From contig CAWBZS010000001.1 of assembly GCA_963793335.1 (NCBI GenBank), positions 186,001-250,000 of the forward strand: 64,000 nucleotides of DNA, given 5' to 3'. Under the pieces are notes generated by a model. The model ran no database searches, was not told the DNA's origin, and worked only from the letters and a program-made list of their open reading frames with translations. Below are positions 7,339 to 16,751 of the stretch, one piece after another (position 1 is the first letter of the stretch; each line of letters starts with the position of its first letter). A program made the translations under genes and the position numbers. This stretch comes from Sva-07 sp963793335. Lineage in GTDB: Bacteria > Actinomycetota > Acidimicrobiia > Acidimicrobiales > Ilumatobacteraceae.

Positions 7339-9430
7339 CCAGGTGCTCGACAAGCTCGTGCGCGGCTTCAGCGACACCACCGGCCGATCCGCCGCAGCCA
7401 TGGCGCGTTCGGTCGGTTGGCTGGCAGGGCTGGTCCCGGGCGAGTCGGGGCTTGGCCGCGACGACGCCCAGTTCCGTCGCAACGCCGCGATCAACGACTT
7501 CTTGGACTATGTCGCCGCCGCCGCCGACCGCCGCCGGCCGATGGTGATCGTCCTCGAGGATCTGCACTGGGCTGACGGCGACTCGCTCGACCTGTTCGAG
7601 CGGTTGATCGCCGAGCACATCGACGGCCTCTTCGTGCTCGCGTCGACCCGCCCCACCCTCCTCGGCGACCGACCGACATGGGGAGCACCGGGCGGCCTGG
7701 GAGACACCCACGATCCGATACGCCTCGAACCGCTCGGCTACGAGGAGATCGACGTCCTCCTCACGCAGTTGCTGGCGCCGATGGGCACGACGCCTGATCC
7801 GTTGCGACGACGGGTGGCCGAGCGGTGCGACGGCAACCCCTTCCACGTGGAAGAGCTGATCAAGATGCTGATCGACGATCGGGTGATCGACGCCAGCGTC
7901 GACCCCTGGCGCTTCGATGCGCAACGGCTCCGCGATGCCAAGGTCCCCACCACGCTCACCGGGGTCCTGCAGGCCCGACTCGACCACCTCTCCGGCGAGG
8001 AGTTCGCCGTCCTCCAGGCAGGGAGTGTCTTCGGTCGGTACTTCTGGGATCGAGCCGTCCAATCGCTGCTCGGCGACCACGTCGACGTCGATGACGCACT
8101 GGGTCGACTCACCATCGCCGAGCTCGTCACACCACAGCCGGAGAGTCGCTTCGACGGCACCGGGGAGGAGGCGTTCAAGCACGACTTCACGCAAGTGGTC
8201 ACCTACGACACGATCGACATCGAGCAACGGCCGGCGCTCCATGCACGGGCCGCACAGTGGCTCGAACGGGCCGCGGCGCACCGCGCCGACGAGCTCGCAC
8301 TCGCCATCGCGACCCACTACGAGCAGGCACACGACAGCGCCAACGCCGCAGCCTGGTACTCCCGTGCCGCCCGACAGGCCCAGGGACAGAGCGCCTACAC
8401 CGAGGCCGCACGCCTCTTCGCGTTGGCGGCACAGCACGCCGTGCCCGACGGCACCGATCAGCTGCAGCTGATCGTCGAGCAGAGCTACTCCCTCGTGGTG
8501 GCCGGCCGATTCGACGACGCCAAGCAATTGCTCGAGCAGCTGATGGCGACCGCGGAGGCTGACGGGCTGACGAGACACTGGCTGCTGGCCTGCACGGAGC
8601 TGTCGCGCATTGCGCTGTTCCGCGATGGCGACTTCGACCGAGCTCGCCACCTGCTCGAGGACGGCTTGCGTCGCGGCGAAGCCGCTGGCCACATCGAGGA
8701 GACCCTGCTGGTTCGCCACCAGCTGGGCAACCTCGCCATCGTCCACGGCCACTACGACGAGGCCATCCGCCTCCACTCGGCCAACGTCGAACGAGCGCAT
8801 GCCGGGGGACAACTGTTCCGGCGGGGCTGGGCGCTCAACAGCTTGGCCAATGCGCACGCTCAGGCCGGCCACGCCGACGAGGCGCAACGGCTCGCCGACG
8901 ACACGATCCGAGCGGCTGACGATCTGGGCGACCCCCGCCTCAAGATGGCCGGCCTCGCCCAGAAGGGGTTGTCGTGCCTGCACGAGGGACGGTGGGACGA
9001 GGCACGTGCGTGGTTCGAACAATCCCAACAGCTCAACCGACGCAACGGAGATCCCGAGAAACTGGCAACGGTGGCCAACTATCTCGGCGAATGCGCGGCC
9101 GGCACGGGCGACAGCGAGGCTGCCCACCGCCACTTCGACGAGGCACGCGCGGTGAGCGTCCGTGCCGGCGTTCGCACCGAATTGGCGCGCGCTGTCGTCG
9201 GGCTGGCCGAGGTGGCCCATCAGCGCGGCCACACCGACCTGGCGGAGCGCTCATTCGCCGTGGTGTCGGCCTCGACGCCGATGCCCGCTGCCGCCCGCCA
9301 GTTGCTCGATTCCGTCGTCGAACGCACTGGAGCGACGCTCGATGTCACCGCTGACGACGTGCGATCCACGACCGTCGACGATGCCGGCCGCGAACTGCTC
9401 CACGCGCTCGGCCCCGCTGCACCGCTGTGA
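7253..9430 (+). CDS. Cyclase-associated AAA ATPase/TPR protein, C-terminal part of the same frame-broken gene
   Basis: This frame carries the rest of the protein that begins at 6328. It holds the Walker B region (VIVLEDLHWADGDS), an STAND/AAA-type arginine and helical region (RCDGNPFHVEELIK), then a long helical C-terminus with TPR-like repeats (for example WALNSLANAHAQAGHADEAQ and the LGNLAIVHGHYDEA segment). The ATG at 7253 lies in the overlap and could only serve as a start if the gene is really split; continuous homology makes a single frame-disrupted gene more likely. Cyclase-AAA-TPR proteins are large cytoplasmic signal integrators, but their inputs are mostly unknown. The stop overlaps a GTG of the following amine oxidase frame (GTGA). 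Confidence 0.75.
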   Translation: MPDSATTPFALLRSTLADRFAIPDTDDPDQVLDKLVRGFSDTTGRSAAAMARSVGWLAGLVPGESGLGRDDAQFRRNAAINDFLDYVAAAADRRRPMVIVLEDLHWADGDSLDLFERLIAEHIDGLFVLASTRPTLLGDRPTWGAPGGLGDTHDPIRLEPLGYEEIDVLLTQLLAPMGTTPDPLRRRVAERCDGNPFHVEELIKMLIDDRVIDASVDPWRFDAQRLRDAKVPTTLTGVLQARLDHLSGEEFAVLQAGSVFGRYFWDRAVQSLLGDHVDVDDALGRLTIAELVTPQPESRFDGTGEEAFKHDFTQVVTYDTIDIEQRPALHARAAQWLERAAAHRADELALAIATHYEQAHDSANAAAWYSRAARQAQGQSAYTEAARLFALAAQHAVPDGTDQLQLIVEQSYSLVVAGRFDDAKQLLEQLMATAEADGLTRHWLLACTELSRIALFRDGDFDRARHLLEDGLRRGEAAGHIEETLLVRHQLGNLAIVHGHYDEAIRLHSANVERAHAGGQLFRRGWALNSLANAHAQAGHADEAQRLADDTIRAADDLGDPRLKMAGLAQKGLSCLHEGRWDEARAWFEQSQQLNRRNGDPEKLATVANYLGECAAGTGDSEAAHRHFDEARAVSVRAGVRTELARAVVGLAEVAHQRGHTDLAERSFAVVSASTPMPAAARQLLDSVVERTGATLDVTADDVRSTTVDDAGRELLHALGPAAPL

Positions 9431-9465
9431 ACCCACCGACCGCTCCGAGAGAAACGAGACTCGCC

Positions 9466-11058
9466 ATGACGAACGATCAGTACACGACCACGGACATCCT
9501 CCACGCCACCGGGATCGACGACAGCGAGCCGCTCGATGTGCTCGTCGTCGGAGGCGGCGTCAGCGGTAGCTACGCCGCGTGGCGACTGAAGACCGGCGAG
9601 CTGACGACTGGGGCGGCCGGTCTTCCCAGCGACCCGGCCGCTCGGCGGATCGCCCTCATCGAATCGTCGGATCGCATCGGTGGACGGCTCGAGTCGCCCG
9701 CTGCGCCGGGCGCCCCCGAACTGCACGCCGAGTTCGGCGGCATGGGCTTCACCAGCCACAACACGATTCTGACCGCGCTCGTCGACACGGTGTTCGGACT
9801 ACGGGCCGAACCATTCCCCCGCGGTGGCGACAACAACCTCTTCTATCTGCGCGGCGAACGCTTCACGGTCGGTCAACTCGGCAACGGATTCGACGTGCCG
9901 TACCAACTCGACCCCGCCGATCGTGGCAAGGGGCCGATGACGCTGATCGTGGAAGCGATCGAGCGCGTGCTCCCGGGGGCCACCGGGTACACCGCCGCCC
10001 AGTGGAAGGCGGTGCAGGAGCACACGATGTTCGAGGGACGCCACCTTCGCGACATCGGATTGTGGAACTTCCTCCTGATGAACATGTCGTCCGAGGCGTT
10101 CGCCTTCGCCCACGATGCGACCGGTCACTTCTTCGAGGTGTCGAACTGGAACTGCGCACAGGCGCTGCCGTGGCTGCTCGGCGACGGCAACGCGTCGTAT
10201 CGCACCCTCACCGACGGCTACGACCAGCTGCCGATCACCTGTGCGACACAGTTCATCGATGCGGGCGGCTTCCTCCAGATCGGGCTCGCAGCCACCGGCA
10301 TCTCCGCCAATCCGGACGGCACCATGCGGGTGGCGGTCGGTGCAGCGGGAGCGATCAACGCCCGCCGCGTGGTGTTGGCGCTCCCGCAGCGTGCGCTCGA
10401 GATCCTCGCACCATCGTCGGTCGTGCTCGACGACCCCGCCCTCTCCCCTGCACTCGGGTCGGTGACGGGTCATCGTGTGATGAAGATCTTCCTCGCCTAC
10501 CCGTCCCCCTGGTGGAACGACCTGGGCATCACCGATGGGTCGAGTTCCACCGACCTGCCGCTGGGCCAGTGTTGGTACTTCAGCCCGGTCCCCGGACAGG
10601 GGAACACCAACAGCTTGTTGATGGCGAGCTACAACGACACGCTGGCGACGACCTACTGGGAAGGTCTCGAAGGCGGTGATCCGTTCGAGAACCCGGTCGG
10701 AACGGGGCGATTCTGGTCGGAGCAGGTCCCGAGCGCGCTGATGGTGGCCGAGGTGCAGCGACAGCTCCGCGAGGTGCATGGTGCGGTCACCATTCCTGCG
10801 CCGTACGCCGCTGCGTACCGCGATTGGAGCATCGACCCCTTCGGTGGGGCGTTCTCCACCTGGAACGTCGGGGTCGATGCGACCGCGGTCGAGCACACGA
10901 TGCTGCAACCCGACCCGAGTGTGCCCCTGCATGTGGTCGGGTCGACGTACTCATCGGACCAGGGTTGGGCCGAGGGAGCGCTCGCCACGGCGGAGCGGCT
11001 CGTCACCGAACATCTCGGGCTCGCACGCCCGCCGTGGCTGCCCGCACCGCCGCAGTGA
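9466..11058 (+). CDS. FAD-dependent amine oxidase family protein
   Basis: The 530-residue product has an N-terminal Rossmann FAD motif (VLVVGGGVSGSYAA), an ESSDRIGGRL ribose-contact segment and the C-terminal flavin motif of monoamine/L-amino-acid oxidases (SSDQGWAEGALATAE). It should oxidise an amine or amino acid with O2, forming an imine and H2O2. The substrate cannot be told. I chose the ATG at 9466, preceded by GAGAGAAACGAGA. A GTG at 9427 would overlap the upstream stop as GTGA and is a real alternative (13 more residues). No signal peptide is visible. It follows the cyclase gene directly, so co-transcription is likely. Confidence 0.85.
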   Translation: MTNDQYTTTDILHATGIDDSEPLDVLVVGGGVSGSYAAWRLKTGELTTGAAGLPSDPAARRIALIESSDRIGGRLESPAAPGAPELHAEFGGMGFTSHNTILTALVDTVFGLRAEPFPRGGDNNLFYLRGERFTVGQLGNGFDVPYQLDPADRGKGPMTLIVEAIERVLPGATGYTAAQWKAVQEHTMFEGRHLRDIGLWNFLLMNMSSEAFAFAHDATGHFFEVSNWNCAQALPWLLGDGNASYRTLTDGYDQLPITCATQFIDAGGFLQIGLAATGISANPDGTMRVAVGAAGAINARRVVLALPQRALEILAPSSVVLDDPALSPALGSVTGHRVMKIFLAYPSPWWNDLGITDGSSSTDLPLGQCWYFSPVPGQGNTNSLLMASYNDTLATTYWEGLEGGDPFENPVGTGRFWSEQVPSALMVAEVQRQLREVHGAVTIPAPYAAAYRDWSIDPFGGAFSTWNVGVDATAVEHTMLQPDPSVPLHVVGSTYSSDQGWAEGALATAERLVTEHLGLARPPWLPAPPQ

Positions 11059-11092
11059 CGCCCTGCGGGTACAGCCGCGGGCGCTGCCGATC

Positions 11093-11968
11093 TCAGATGC
11101 GTTCGAGTTCCTCGTCGAACAGCGGCGTGATGCCCTCGGCGTCGACATCCGCCCGCAACTCGGCGTCGGACGGTGCCGACAGGTCGCCGGCGGCCGCCTC
11201 GATGATCATCGGCAGCAATCGAGCGTCGCTCGTGGAGTTGAGGAACAGTTGCTCGTTGGCGAGTACGAAGCGGACCGCACGACCGATGGGCCCCGGGTCG
11301 GTGAGCGGGTCGTACCAGCTGAAACGGGAGGTGTCGCCGTCGGCCCAACGTCCTCGTGCGATCGACTTGATCGTCTGCACAGCGACCCGACGTTCGGCGC
11401 ACACGGCGAGCAACTGTTCGACATCGGCCCGGTAGGCCGGGTGCTCCAGCAACACGAAGTTGATCGGGAGCAGGACCGACGCGAAGTCGAAACGTTCGAG
11501 GCTCCGCAGATGCATGCCGGCGATTCGCAGGCCGTGTCCGGTGACGCCGATGTGCGAGACGAGCCCTTCGTCGCGAGCAGCCGCGAGGGCTTCGACCGCG
11601 CCACCTGGCGCGAAGGCCGTGGCCCATTCGTCGTCCTCGACCAGGTTGTGCAGCTGGATGAGGTCGACGTGGTCGACCGACATGCGCTCGAGTGATCGTT
11701 CGAGTTCGGCTCGAGCCGCCACGCCTGCACGCTCCCCGGTCTTCGTGGCGAGGAACACGTCCGCCCGATGCGTCCCGAGCCAACCACGCAACCGGTCCTC
11801 CGACGCCCCGTACGACGCCGCCGTGTCGATGTGGTTGATTCCCCACTGCTCGAGCCGTGCCAGCGTTGCGTCGGCGCGCTCCTGACTCATCGCCCCGAGG
11901 GCGGCAGCACCGAAGATGACACGGGTCGACTGGTGGCCGGTGGACCCGAACGGGGCGGTGGCGAGCAT
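11093..11968 (-). CDS. Aldo/keto reductase
   Basis: This 291-residue protein has an AKR (TIM-barrel, NADPH-dependent) layout with the catalytic tetrad visible: Asp in HIDTAASYG, Tyr in the same segment, Lys in FLATKTGER and His in IQLHNL. The C-terminal NADP-binding strand is present but divergent. I start it at the ATG complementary to 11966-11968. That ATG overlaps, on the opposite strand, the ATG proposed for the GH65 gene (11967), so the two genes diverge with essentially no spacer. It converges on the amine oxidase gene. The likely reaction is reduction of an aldehyde or sugar-type carbonyl; the substrate is unknown. Confidence 0.85.
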   Translation of the reverse strand: MLATAPFGSTGHQSTRVIFGAAALGAMSQERADATLARLEQWGINHIDTAASYGASEDRLRGWLGTHRADVFLATKTGERAGVAARAELERSLERMSVDHVDLIQLHNLVEDDEWATAFAPGGAVEALAAARDEGLVSHIGVTGHGLRIAGMHLRSLERFDFASVLLPINFVLLEHPAYRADVEQLLAVCAERRVAVQTIKSIARGRWADGDTSRFSWYDPLTDPGPIGRAVRFVLANEQLFLNSTSDARLLPMIIEAAAGDLSAPSDAELRADVDAEGITPLFDEELERI

Positions 11969-14345
11969 GGATCGACCGTACAGCGTGCGCGACACTGCTC
12001 TGGTGTTGCGAGCGACCGAACCGCTGGGAGATCACGTCCACACCGCCACCGGCTGGGAGGTGGTGGACACCGCACCGACACCCGAGCGGGGAGTCGGCAT
12101 CGGCTCGTGCTTTCTGGCCGGCAACGGGTACCTCGGCTACCGAGGAACCCGACCCGACCAGCGCGCCGCCGACTTCGTGGGCTGCGTGGTCTCGGACACC
12201 TACGACATGGCCGACGGCGTGCGGAGCGAACTCTGCACGGTGCCGAACGGATTGTTCGTCGAGATCGAACTCGACGGGCGTCCTGGGGTGTTCGACCCGA
12301 CGCGCGAGGGATCGGCGGAGCTCGACCTTCGTTCGGGAGAAGTCGTCCATCGCTGGTTCGCCACCACAGACCACGGCGTCGGTGCCACGGTGACGATGCG
12401 ACGCTTCGCCAGCCTCGACGACCTGCACGTCGTGATGCAGGAGGTCGTGATCGAGCCCGAGGTCACAGCCGACGTCGGTGTCGCTGCGGGCATCGACGAC
12501 GAGGTGTGGAGCATCAACGGCGACCACTTCGCCTCGGTCACGACGCAGCTCGACGGCTCGACGGTCACGAGCCGCTGCGTCACGGGCGAACGGGGAATCG
12601 ACATCACCGTCGCGTCGATCATCGAGGTTCACGGACTCGACGCAATCGAGCCCAGCGCCGCCGTGGACGGCCGCGGCGTCACGGCCCGACGGTGGAACGG
12701 GCGCGCCGAGGCGGGCGCCACGCTCCGCGTCGTCTCGACGATGGCGGTCGCAACCAGCAACGACGACAGCGACGGCGCACCGATCACCAGAGCGAGGTCA
12801 TCAGCGGCGCAGGCGGCCACGGCCGGATATCCGGCCACACTGGCCGCCTCCACGACGCAGTGGAACCAGGTCTGGGAAACCTCCGACGTGCGGATCGGCG
12901 GCGACCTCGACGCGCAGGCAGCGTTGCGGTTCTCGATCTACCACCATCGGATCGCCACTCCTGCACACAGCGATCGGCTGCCGATCGGCGCGCGCGGCCT
13001 GTCGTGCCAGGCCTACCAGGGGGCGGCATTCTGGGATCAGGAGATGTTCAATCTTCCCGCGCTGCTGCACACCGATCCAGCGGTGGCGCGCAACCTGTTG
13101 GTCTACCGGTGGCGCACGCTCGACGGTGCTCGTCGCAAGGCACAACGGCTCGGGTATGCCGGGGCGTTCTACGCCTGGATCAGCGGCGACACCGGCGACG
13201 AACTCTGCCCCGACTTCTTCTTCGTCGACGTGCTCACCGGCCGGCCGATCCGCAACCACTTCAACGTCTGGCAGATCCACATCAGCCCCGACATCGCTCA
13301 TGCCGTGTGGCGGTACTTCGACGCCACGGGCGACGTCGAGTTCGTCGTCGACCATGGCGCCGAGATCGTGTTCGAAGTCGCCCGCTTCCTGCACTCCCGG
13401 GTGAGATACGACGAGGTGCGACACCGCTACGAGCTGATCCGGCTGCTCGGACCGGACGAATGGCACGAGAACGTCGACAACAACGCCTACACCGCCCGGC
13501 TGGCCCGACTCGCCTTGCAGCACGCGCTCGCGATTCGTCGGCTGCTGGCCGACCAGCGACCCGCAGCCCTGTCGGCGCTGTTCGACACCCTGGGACTGAC
13601 CGACGACGACGTCGAGGCGTGGCGACGCGTGGAGCGTGATCTGTTCGAGCCGTCGCCCGACCCCGAGTCGCTCGTGATCGAACCGTTCGACGGCTTCTTC
13701 GCGCTCGAGGACTGCAGGCCCGAGGACCTGCGCGGCCGCCTGCTCGACCCCGGCGAATACTGGGGCTGGCCGAACGGCGTCGCCGTGCACACCCAGGTGT
13801 CGAAACAGCCCGACGTGGTGCAGATGTTCGCCGTCGATCCCAGCGACCCGCCGGCGGTGCAGCGCGCGAACTACGACTACTTCGAACCTCGCTGTTCGCA
13901 CGGCTCGTCGCTCAGCCACTCGGTGCACGCCACCGTCGCCGCGAGATTCGCCCGCTTCGACGGCGCCTACATCGAACAGGCCTACGACTACTTCATGCAG
14001 ACCGCAGCACTCGACCTGCGCACCGATGCGCACTCGGTGGTCGGCGGCACGTTCATCGGTGGCATGCACACCGCCGCCAATGCCGGTGCCCATCAAACCG
14101 CGCTGTTCGGTTTCGGGGGGTTCTCGACATCAGACGGCGAGGTGCAGATCGCGCCCGCACTCCCGACGCACTGGACCTCGCTCGACTACGACGTGATCGT
14201 GCACGGCCAACACCTCTCGGTGTCGATCGACCCCACCTCCATCGCGGTGACCGCCAGCGACGCCAACAGCACACCGATTCCGGTGCGATTCGATGACGAC
14301 CCGATCGTCCGGCTCGCTGAACCCGGTGCACGCATCGAACGATGA
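11967..14345 (+). CDS. Glycoside hydrolase family 65 phosphorylase (maltose/trehalose/kojibiose-phosphorylase type)
   Basis: The product has about 792 residues, normal for GH65. The N-terminal beta-sandwich starts near GNGYLGYRGTRP. The (alpha/alpha)6 barrel carries the general acid Glu in the family signature GPDEWHENVDNNAYT and the phosphate-site segment KQPDVV (usually KQADVV), followed by the RANYDYFEPRCSHGSSLS signature region. These enzymes cleave an alpha-glucosidic disaccharide with phosphate to give beta-glucose 1-phosphate; which disaccharide is undetermined. No HAD beta-phosphoglucomutase domain is fused. ATG 11967 is my choice; GTG at 11985 or 12003 is possible and would separate it better from the divergent AKR. 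It overlaps the next gene by ATGA. Confidence 0.9.
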   Translation: MDRPYSVRDTALVLRATEPLGDHVHTATGWEVVDTAPTPERGVGIGSCFLAGNGYLGYRGTRPDQRAADFVGCVVSDTYDMADGVRSELCTVPNGLFVEIELDGRPGVFDPTREGSAELDLRSGEVVHRWFATTDHGVGATVTMRRFASLDDLHVVMQEVVIEPEVTADVGVAAGIDDEVWSINGDHFASVTTQLDGSTVTSRCVTGERGIDITVASIIEVHGLDAIEPSAAVDGRGVTARRWNGRAEAGATLRVVSTMAVATSNDDSDGAPITRARSSAAQAATAGYPATLAASTTQWNQVWETSDVRIGGDLDAQAALRFSIYHHRIATPAHSDRLPIGARGLSCQAYQGAAFWDQEMFNLPALLHTDPAVARNLLVYRWRTLDGARRKAQRLGYAGAFYAWISGDTGDELCPDFFFVDVLTGRPIRNHFNVWQIHISPDIAHAVWRYFDATGDVEFVVDHGAEIVFEVARFLHSRVRYDEVRHRYELIRLLGPDEWHENVDNNAYTARLARLALQHALAIRRLLADQRPAALSALFDTLGLTDDDVEAWRRVERDLFEPSPDPESLVIEPFDGFFALEDCRPEDLRGRLLDPGEYWGWPNGVAVHTQVSKQPDVVQMFAVDPSDPPAVQRANYDYFEPRCSHGSSLSHSVHATVAARFARFDGAYIEQAYDYFMQTAALDLRTDAHSVVGGTFIGGMHTAANAGAHQTALFGFGGFSTSDGEVQIAPALPTHWTSLDYDVIVHGQHLSVSIDPTSIAVTASDANSTPIPVRFDDDPIVRLAEPGARIER

Positions 14346-15187
14346 CGTCGGAACCGAACCACCCCGACCAGGTCGAGTGGCCGAGCACCCCGACCATCGA
14401 CGCCGAGACGATCCGACGGTATGACGCAGACGGTGCCGTGGTGCTCCGCGATGTTGTCGCTCCCGAGTGGCTCGATCTGCTCGCCGCCGGCGTCGAATAC
14501 AACCGGCGCCACCCGAGCCCGTGGGCACACTGGTACACCGACCCGGACGAGGCGATCGGATTCTGGAGCGACTACGCCACGTGGAGCCACGTCGATCAGT
14601 ACCGCCGGGTGGCGTTCGACAGCGGTCTTGCCCGGATCGCCGCCGCGATGATGCGGTCGGAGCGCGTCCGGTTCTTCCACGAGCACGTACTCGTCAAGGA
14701 GCCGGGCGCTGCGGAACCGACGCCGTGGCACCACGACGATCCGTACTACGGGGTCGACGGCCTCCAGAACGTCAGCATGTGGATCGCACTCGACCCCGTG
14801 CCGGCGTCCACCGGGCTCCGGTTCATCGCCGGGTCGCACCGGTCCGGCAGGCGCTTCGTGCCCCGCAGATTCATCGACCAGACCCCCTACGGCGCCGCCG
14901 ACGATCGGTTCGAGCTGCTCCCGCCCGCCGACGAGCTACTCGCCGATCAACAGGTGATCAGCTGGGATGTCGAACCCGGCGACGTGGTGGCCTTCCACTT
15001 CCGGACACTCCACGGGGCGCCCGGCAACCACCTGGCCACACGACGTCGCGCAGTGAGCCTCCGCTGGCTCGGCGACGACGCCCGGTTCGGCGTTCGACCC
15101 TGGGCCACCTCTCCCCCGTTCGAGCCGAATGGTCTCCTCCAGGGAAGTCCGCTCGACGACGATCCCCGCTTTCCACTCGTCCGCTGA
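14342..15187 (+). CDS. PhyH-type Fe(II)/2-oxoglutarate dioxygenase
   Basis: This 281-residue protein has the non-haem iron facial triad of the phytanoyl-CoA dioxygenase family: H and D in TPWHHDDPYYG (about 129-131) and the distal His in FHFRTLHGAPGN. An Arg that can hold 2-oxoglutarate follows in TRRRAVSLRW. It should hydroxylate a small molecule using O2 and 2-oxoglutarate. The ATG overlaps the GH65 stop by 4 nt (ATGA), indicating translational coupling, so its substrate may be linked to the sugar metabolised by the phosphorylase; that link is inference. Confidence 0.85.
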   Translation: MTSEPNHPDQVEWPSTPTIDAETIRRYDADGAVVLRDVVAPEWLDLLAAGVEYNRRHPSPWAHWYTDPDEAIGFWSDYATWSHVDQYRRVAFDSGLARIAAAMMRSERVRFFHEHVLVKEPGAAEPTPWHHDDPYYGVDGLQNVSMWIALDPVPASTGLRFIAGSHRSGRRFVPRRFIDQTPYGAADDRFELLPPADELLADQQVISWDVEPGDVVAFHFRTLHGAPGNHLATRRRAVSLRWLGDDARFGVRPWATSPPFEPNGLLQGSPLDDDPRFPLVR

Positions 15188-15254
15188 CCCGGTCCGGGGC
15201 GGCCCCAACGCCTCCGATTCCCTCGGCCGACCGAGCGATCGCCAAGATGGCGCC

Positions 15255-16196
15255 ATGCCCCTCGATCTCCCGTCCGCATTCCACAATCGAGTCAGCCGGG
15301 ATCTCGGCGTCGACATCCCGATCGTGCAGGCGCCGATGGGGTGGATCGCCCGCTCGCAGCTCGCGTCCGCGGTGTCCCAAGCTGGCGCCTGCGGAATCAT
15401 CGAGACCTCGTCGGGCGAGCTCGACGCCGTCAAGGACGAGATCCGCAAGATGCGCGACCTGACCGATCGACCGTTCGGGGTCAACATCGCCCAGGCGTTC
15501 GTGCGCGATCCCGCGATTGCCGACTTCGTCATCGACCAGGGTGTCAAATTCGTCACGACGTCGGCCGGGTCGCCGACCAAGTACACCGCGGTCCTCAAGG
15601 AGGCCGGCCTCACCGTGTATCACGTCGTACCGACGCTGGCGGCGGCGCTCAAGGCCGTCGACGCGGGCGTCGACGGGCTCGTGGTGGAGGGCGGCGAGGG
15701 CGGCGGGTTCAAGAGCCCGACACCCGTGTCGACGATGGTGCTGCTGCCGCTCGTGCGTTCGAAGGTGAACGTACCGATCATCGCCGCGGGAGGCATCACC
15801 GACGGTGCCACGATGGCGGCAGCGTTTGCGCTCGGCGCCGAAGGCGTTCAGATGGGCACCCGCATGGTGTCGGCCGCCGAATCGCCGGTGCACCAGAACT
15901 GGAAGCAGGCGATCATCGACGCCAAGGAGACCGACACCCTGTTCCTCAACCAGCGCCACTCCCCGGCGCTGCGTGCGTTGCGAACCGAGAAGACCGAGGC
16001 GCTGGTCGATGCCGAACAGAACGTGTTCGGCGAGTTCGGCAACGCACAGGACCTGTACTTCGGCGGCGACATGAACGCTGCGATCGCGCTCTCCGGCCAG
16101 GTGGCCGGTCGCATCGAATCGATCCGCTCGGTGGCGGACATCATCGAGGACACCGTTGCCGAGTTCGCGGCGACCGTCGCCCGCCTCAACGGCTGA
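15255..16196 (+). CDS. Nitronate monooxygenase / 2-nitropropane dioxygenase family flavoprotein
   Basis: This 313-residue FMN TIM-barrel protein has PIVQAPMGWIA at the N-terminus, GLVVEGGEGGGF in the phosphate/substrate region and a C-terminal phosphate-binding IIAAGGITDG plus QMGTRMV. This is the arrangement of nitronate monooxygenases and FabK-like enoyl-ACP reductases; no acyl-carrier feature decides between them. Nitronate monooxygenase would detoxify propionate-3-nitronate-type compounds with O2. I chose ATG 15255 because homology starts there; the frame remains open upstream inside the preceding gene. The gene is monocistronic or co-transcribed with the thioredoxin 108 nt downstream. 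Confidence 0.82.
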   Translation: MPLDLPSAFHNRVSRDLGVDIPIVQAPMGWIARSQLASAVSQAGACGIIETSSGELDAVKDEIRKMRDLTDRPFGVNIAQAFVRDPAIADFVIDQGVKFVTTSAGSPTKYTAVLKEAGLTVYHVVPTLAAALKAVDAGVDGLVVEGGEGGGFKSPTPVSTMVLLPLVRSKVNVPIIAAGGITDGATMAAAFALGAEGVQMGTRMVSAAESPVHQNWKQAIIDAKETDTLFLNQRHSPALRALRTEKTEALVDAEQNVFGEFGNAQDLYFGGDMNAAIALSGQVAGRIESIRSVADIIEDTVAEFAATVARLNG

Positions 16197-16304
16197 CGCA
16201 CGCCACGCCGACGGCCTCTCGGAATAGTCGGCGACCGTCATGGTTGAACTCAGTCGCACAACGGCCGGACCCCGCCGGCCGCTGACGCTGCGAAGGAGCA
16301 ACCC

Positions 16305-16688
16305 ATGTCCACGATCGAACTCACCATCGAGAACTTCGAACAGACCATCAACGACAACGACACCGTCTTCGTCGACTTCTGGGCCGAGTGGTGCGGGCCG
16401 TGCAAGCAGTTCGGTCCCGTGTTCGAGGCAGCCGCCGAGCAGCACGGCGACATCGTGTTCGGGAAGGTCGATGCCGATGTCCAGCAGGAGCTCGCCGGCC
16501 ACTTCAACATCCGGTCGATTCCCACGTTGATGGCCATCCGCGACAATGTGGTGCTGTTCTCCCAGCCCGGAGCGCTCCCGGCGCACGCCCTGGAGGACCT
16601 GATCGGCCAGATCAAGGAGATCGACATGGACGACGTTCGCCGTCAGATCGCCGAAGAGCAGGCCGCCGGGTCCGACGACCAGGCCTGA
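16305..16688 (+). CDS. Thioredoxin
   Basis: This 127-residue protein has the active site WCGPC (C30/C33), preceded by VFVDFWAE, and the cis-proline segment RSIPTLMAI, so the thioredoxin fold is complete. A C-terminal extension of about 20 residues is acidic/Gln-rich (MDDVRRQIAEEQAAG). It should act as a cytoplasmic disulfide reductant. A good ribosome site (AAGGAG, 6-nt spacing) precedes the ATG. The reductase partner is not adjacent, although a flavoprotein disulfide-reductase relative sits at 20181. Confidence 0.95.
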   Translation: MSTIELTIENFEQTINDNDTVFVDFWAEWCGPCKQFGPVFEAAAEQHGDIVFGKVDADVQQELAGHFNIRSIPTLMAIRDNVVLFSQPGALPAHALEDLIGQIKEIDMDDVRRQIAEEQAAGSDDQA

Positions 16689-16751
16689 TCCAGCTCGCGC
16701 AGCCTCGGCCGCGGCAGCTGCGCGGAGAACCGGTCGCGATACGTTCGGGCC

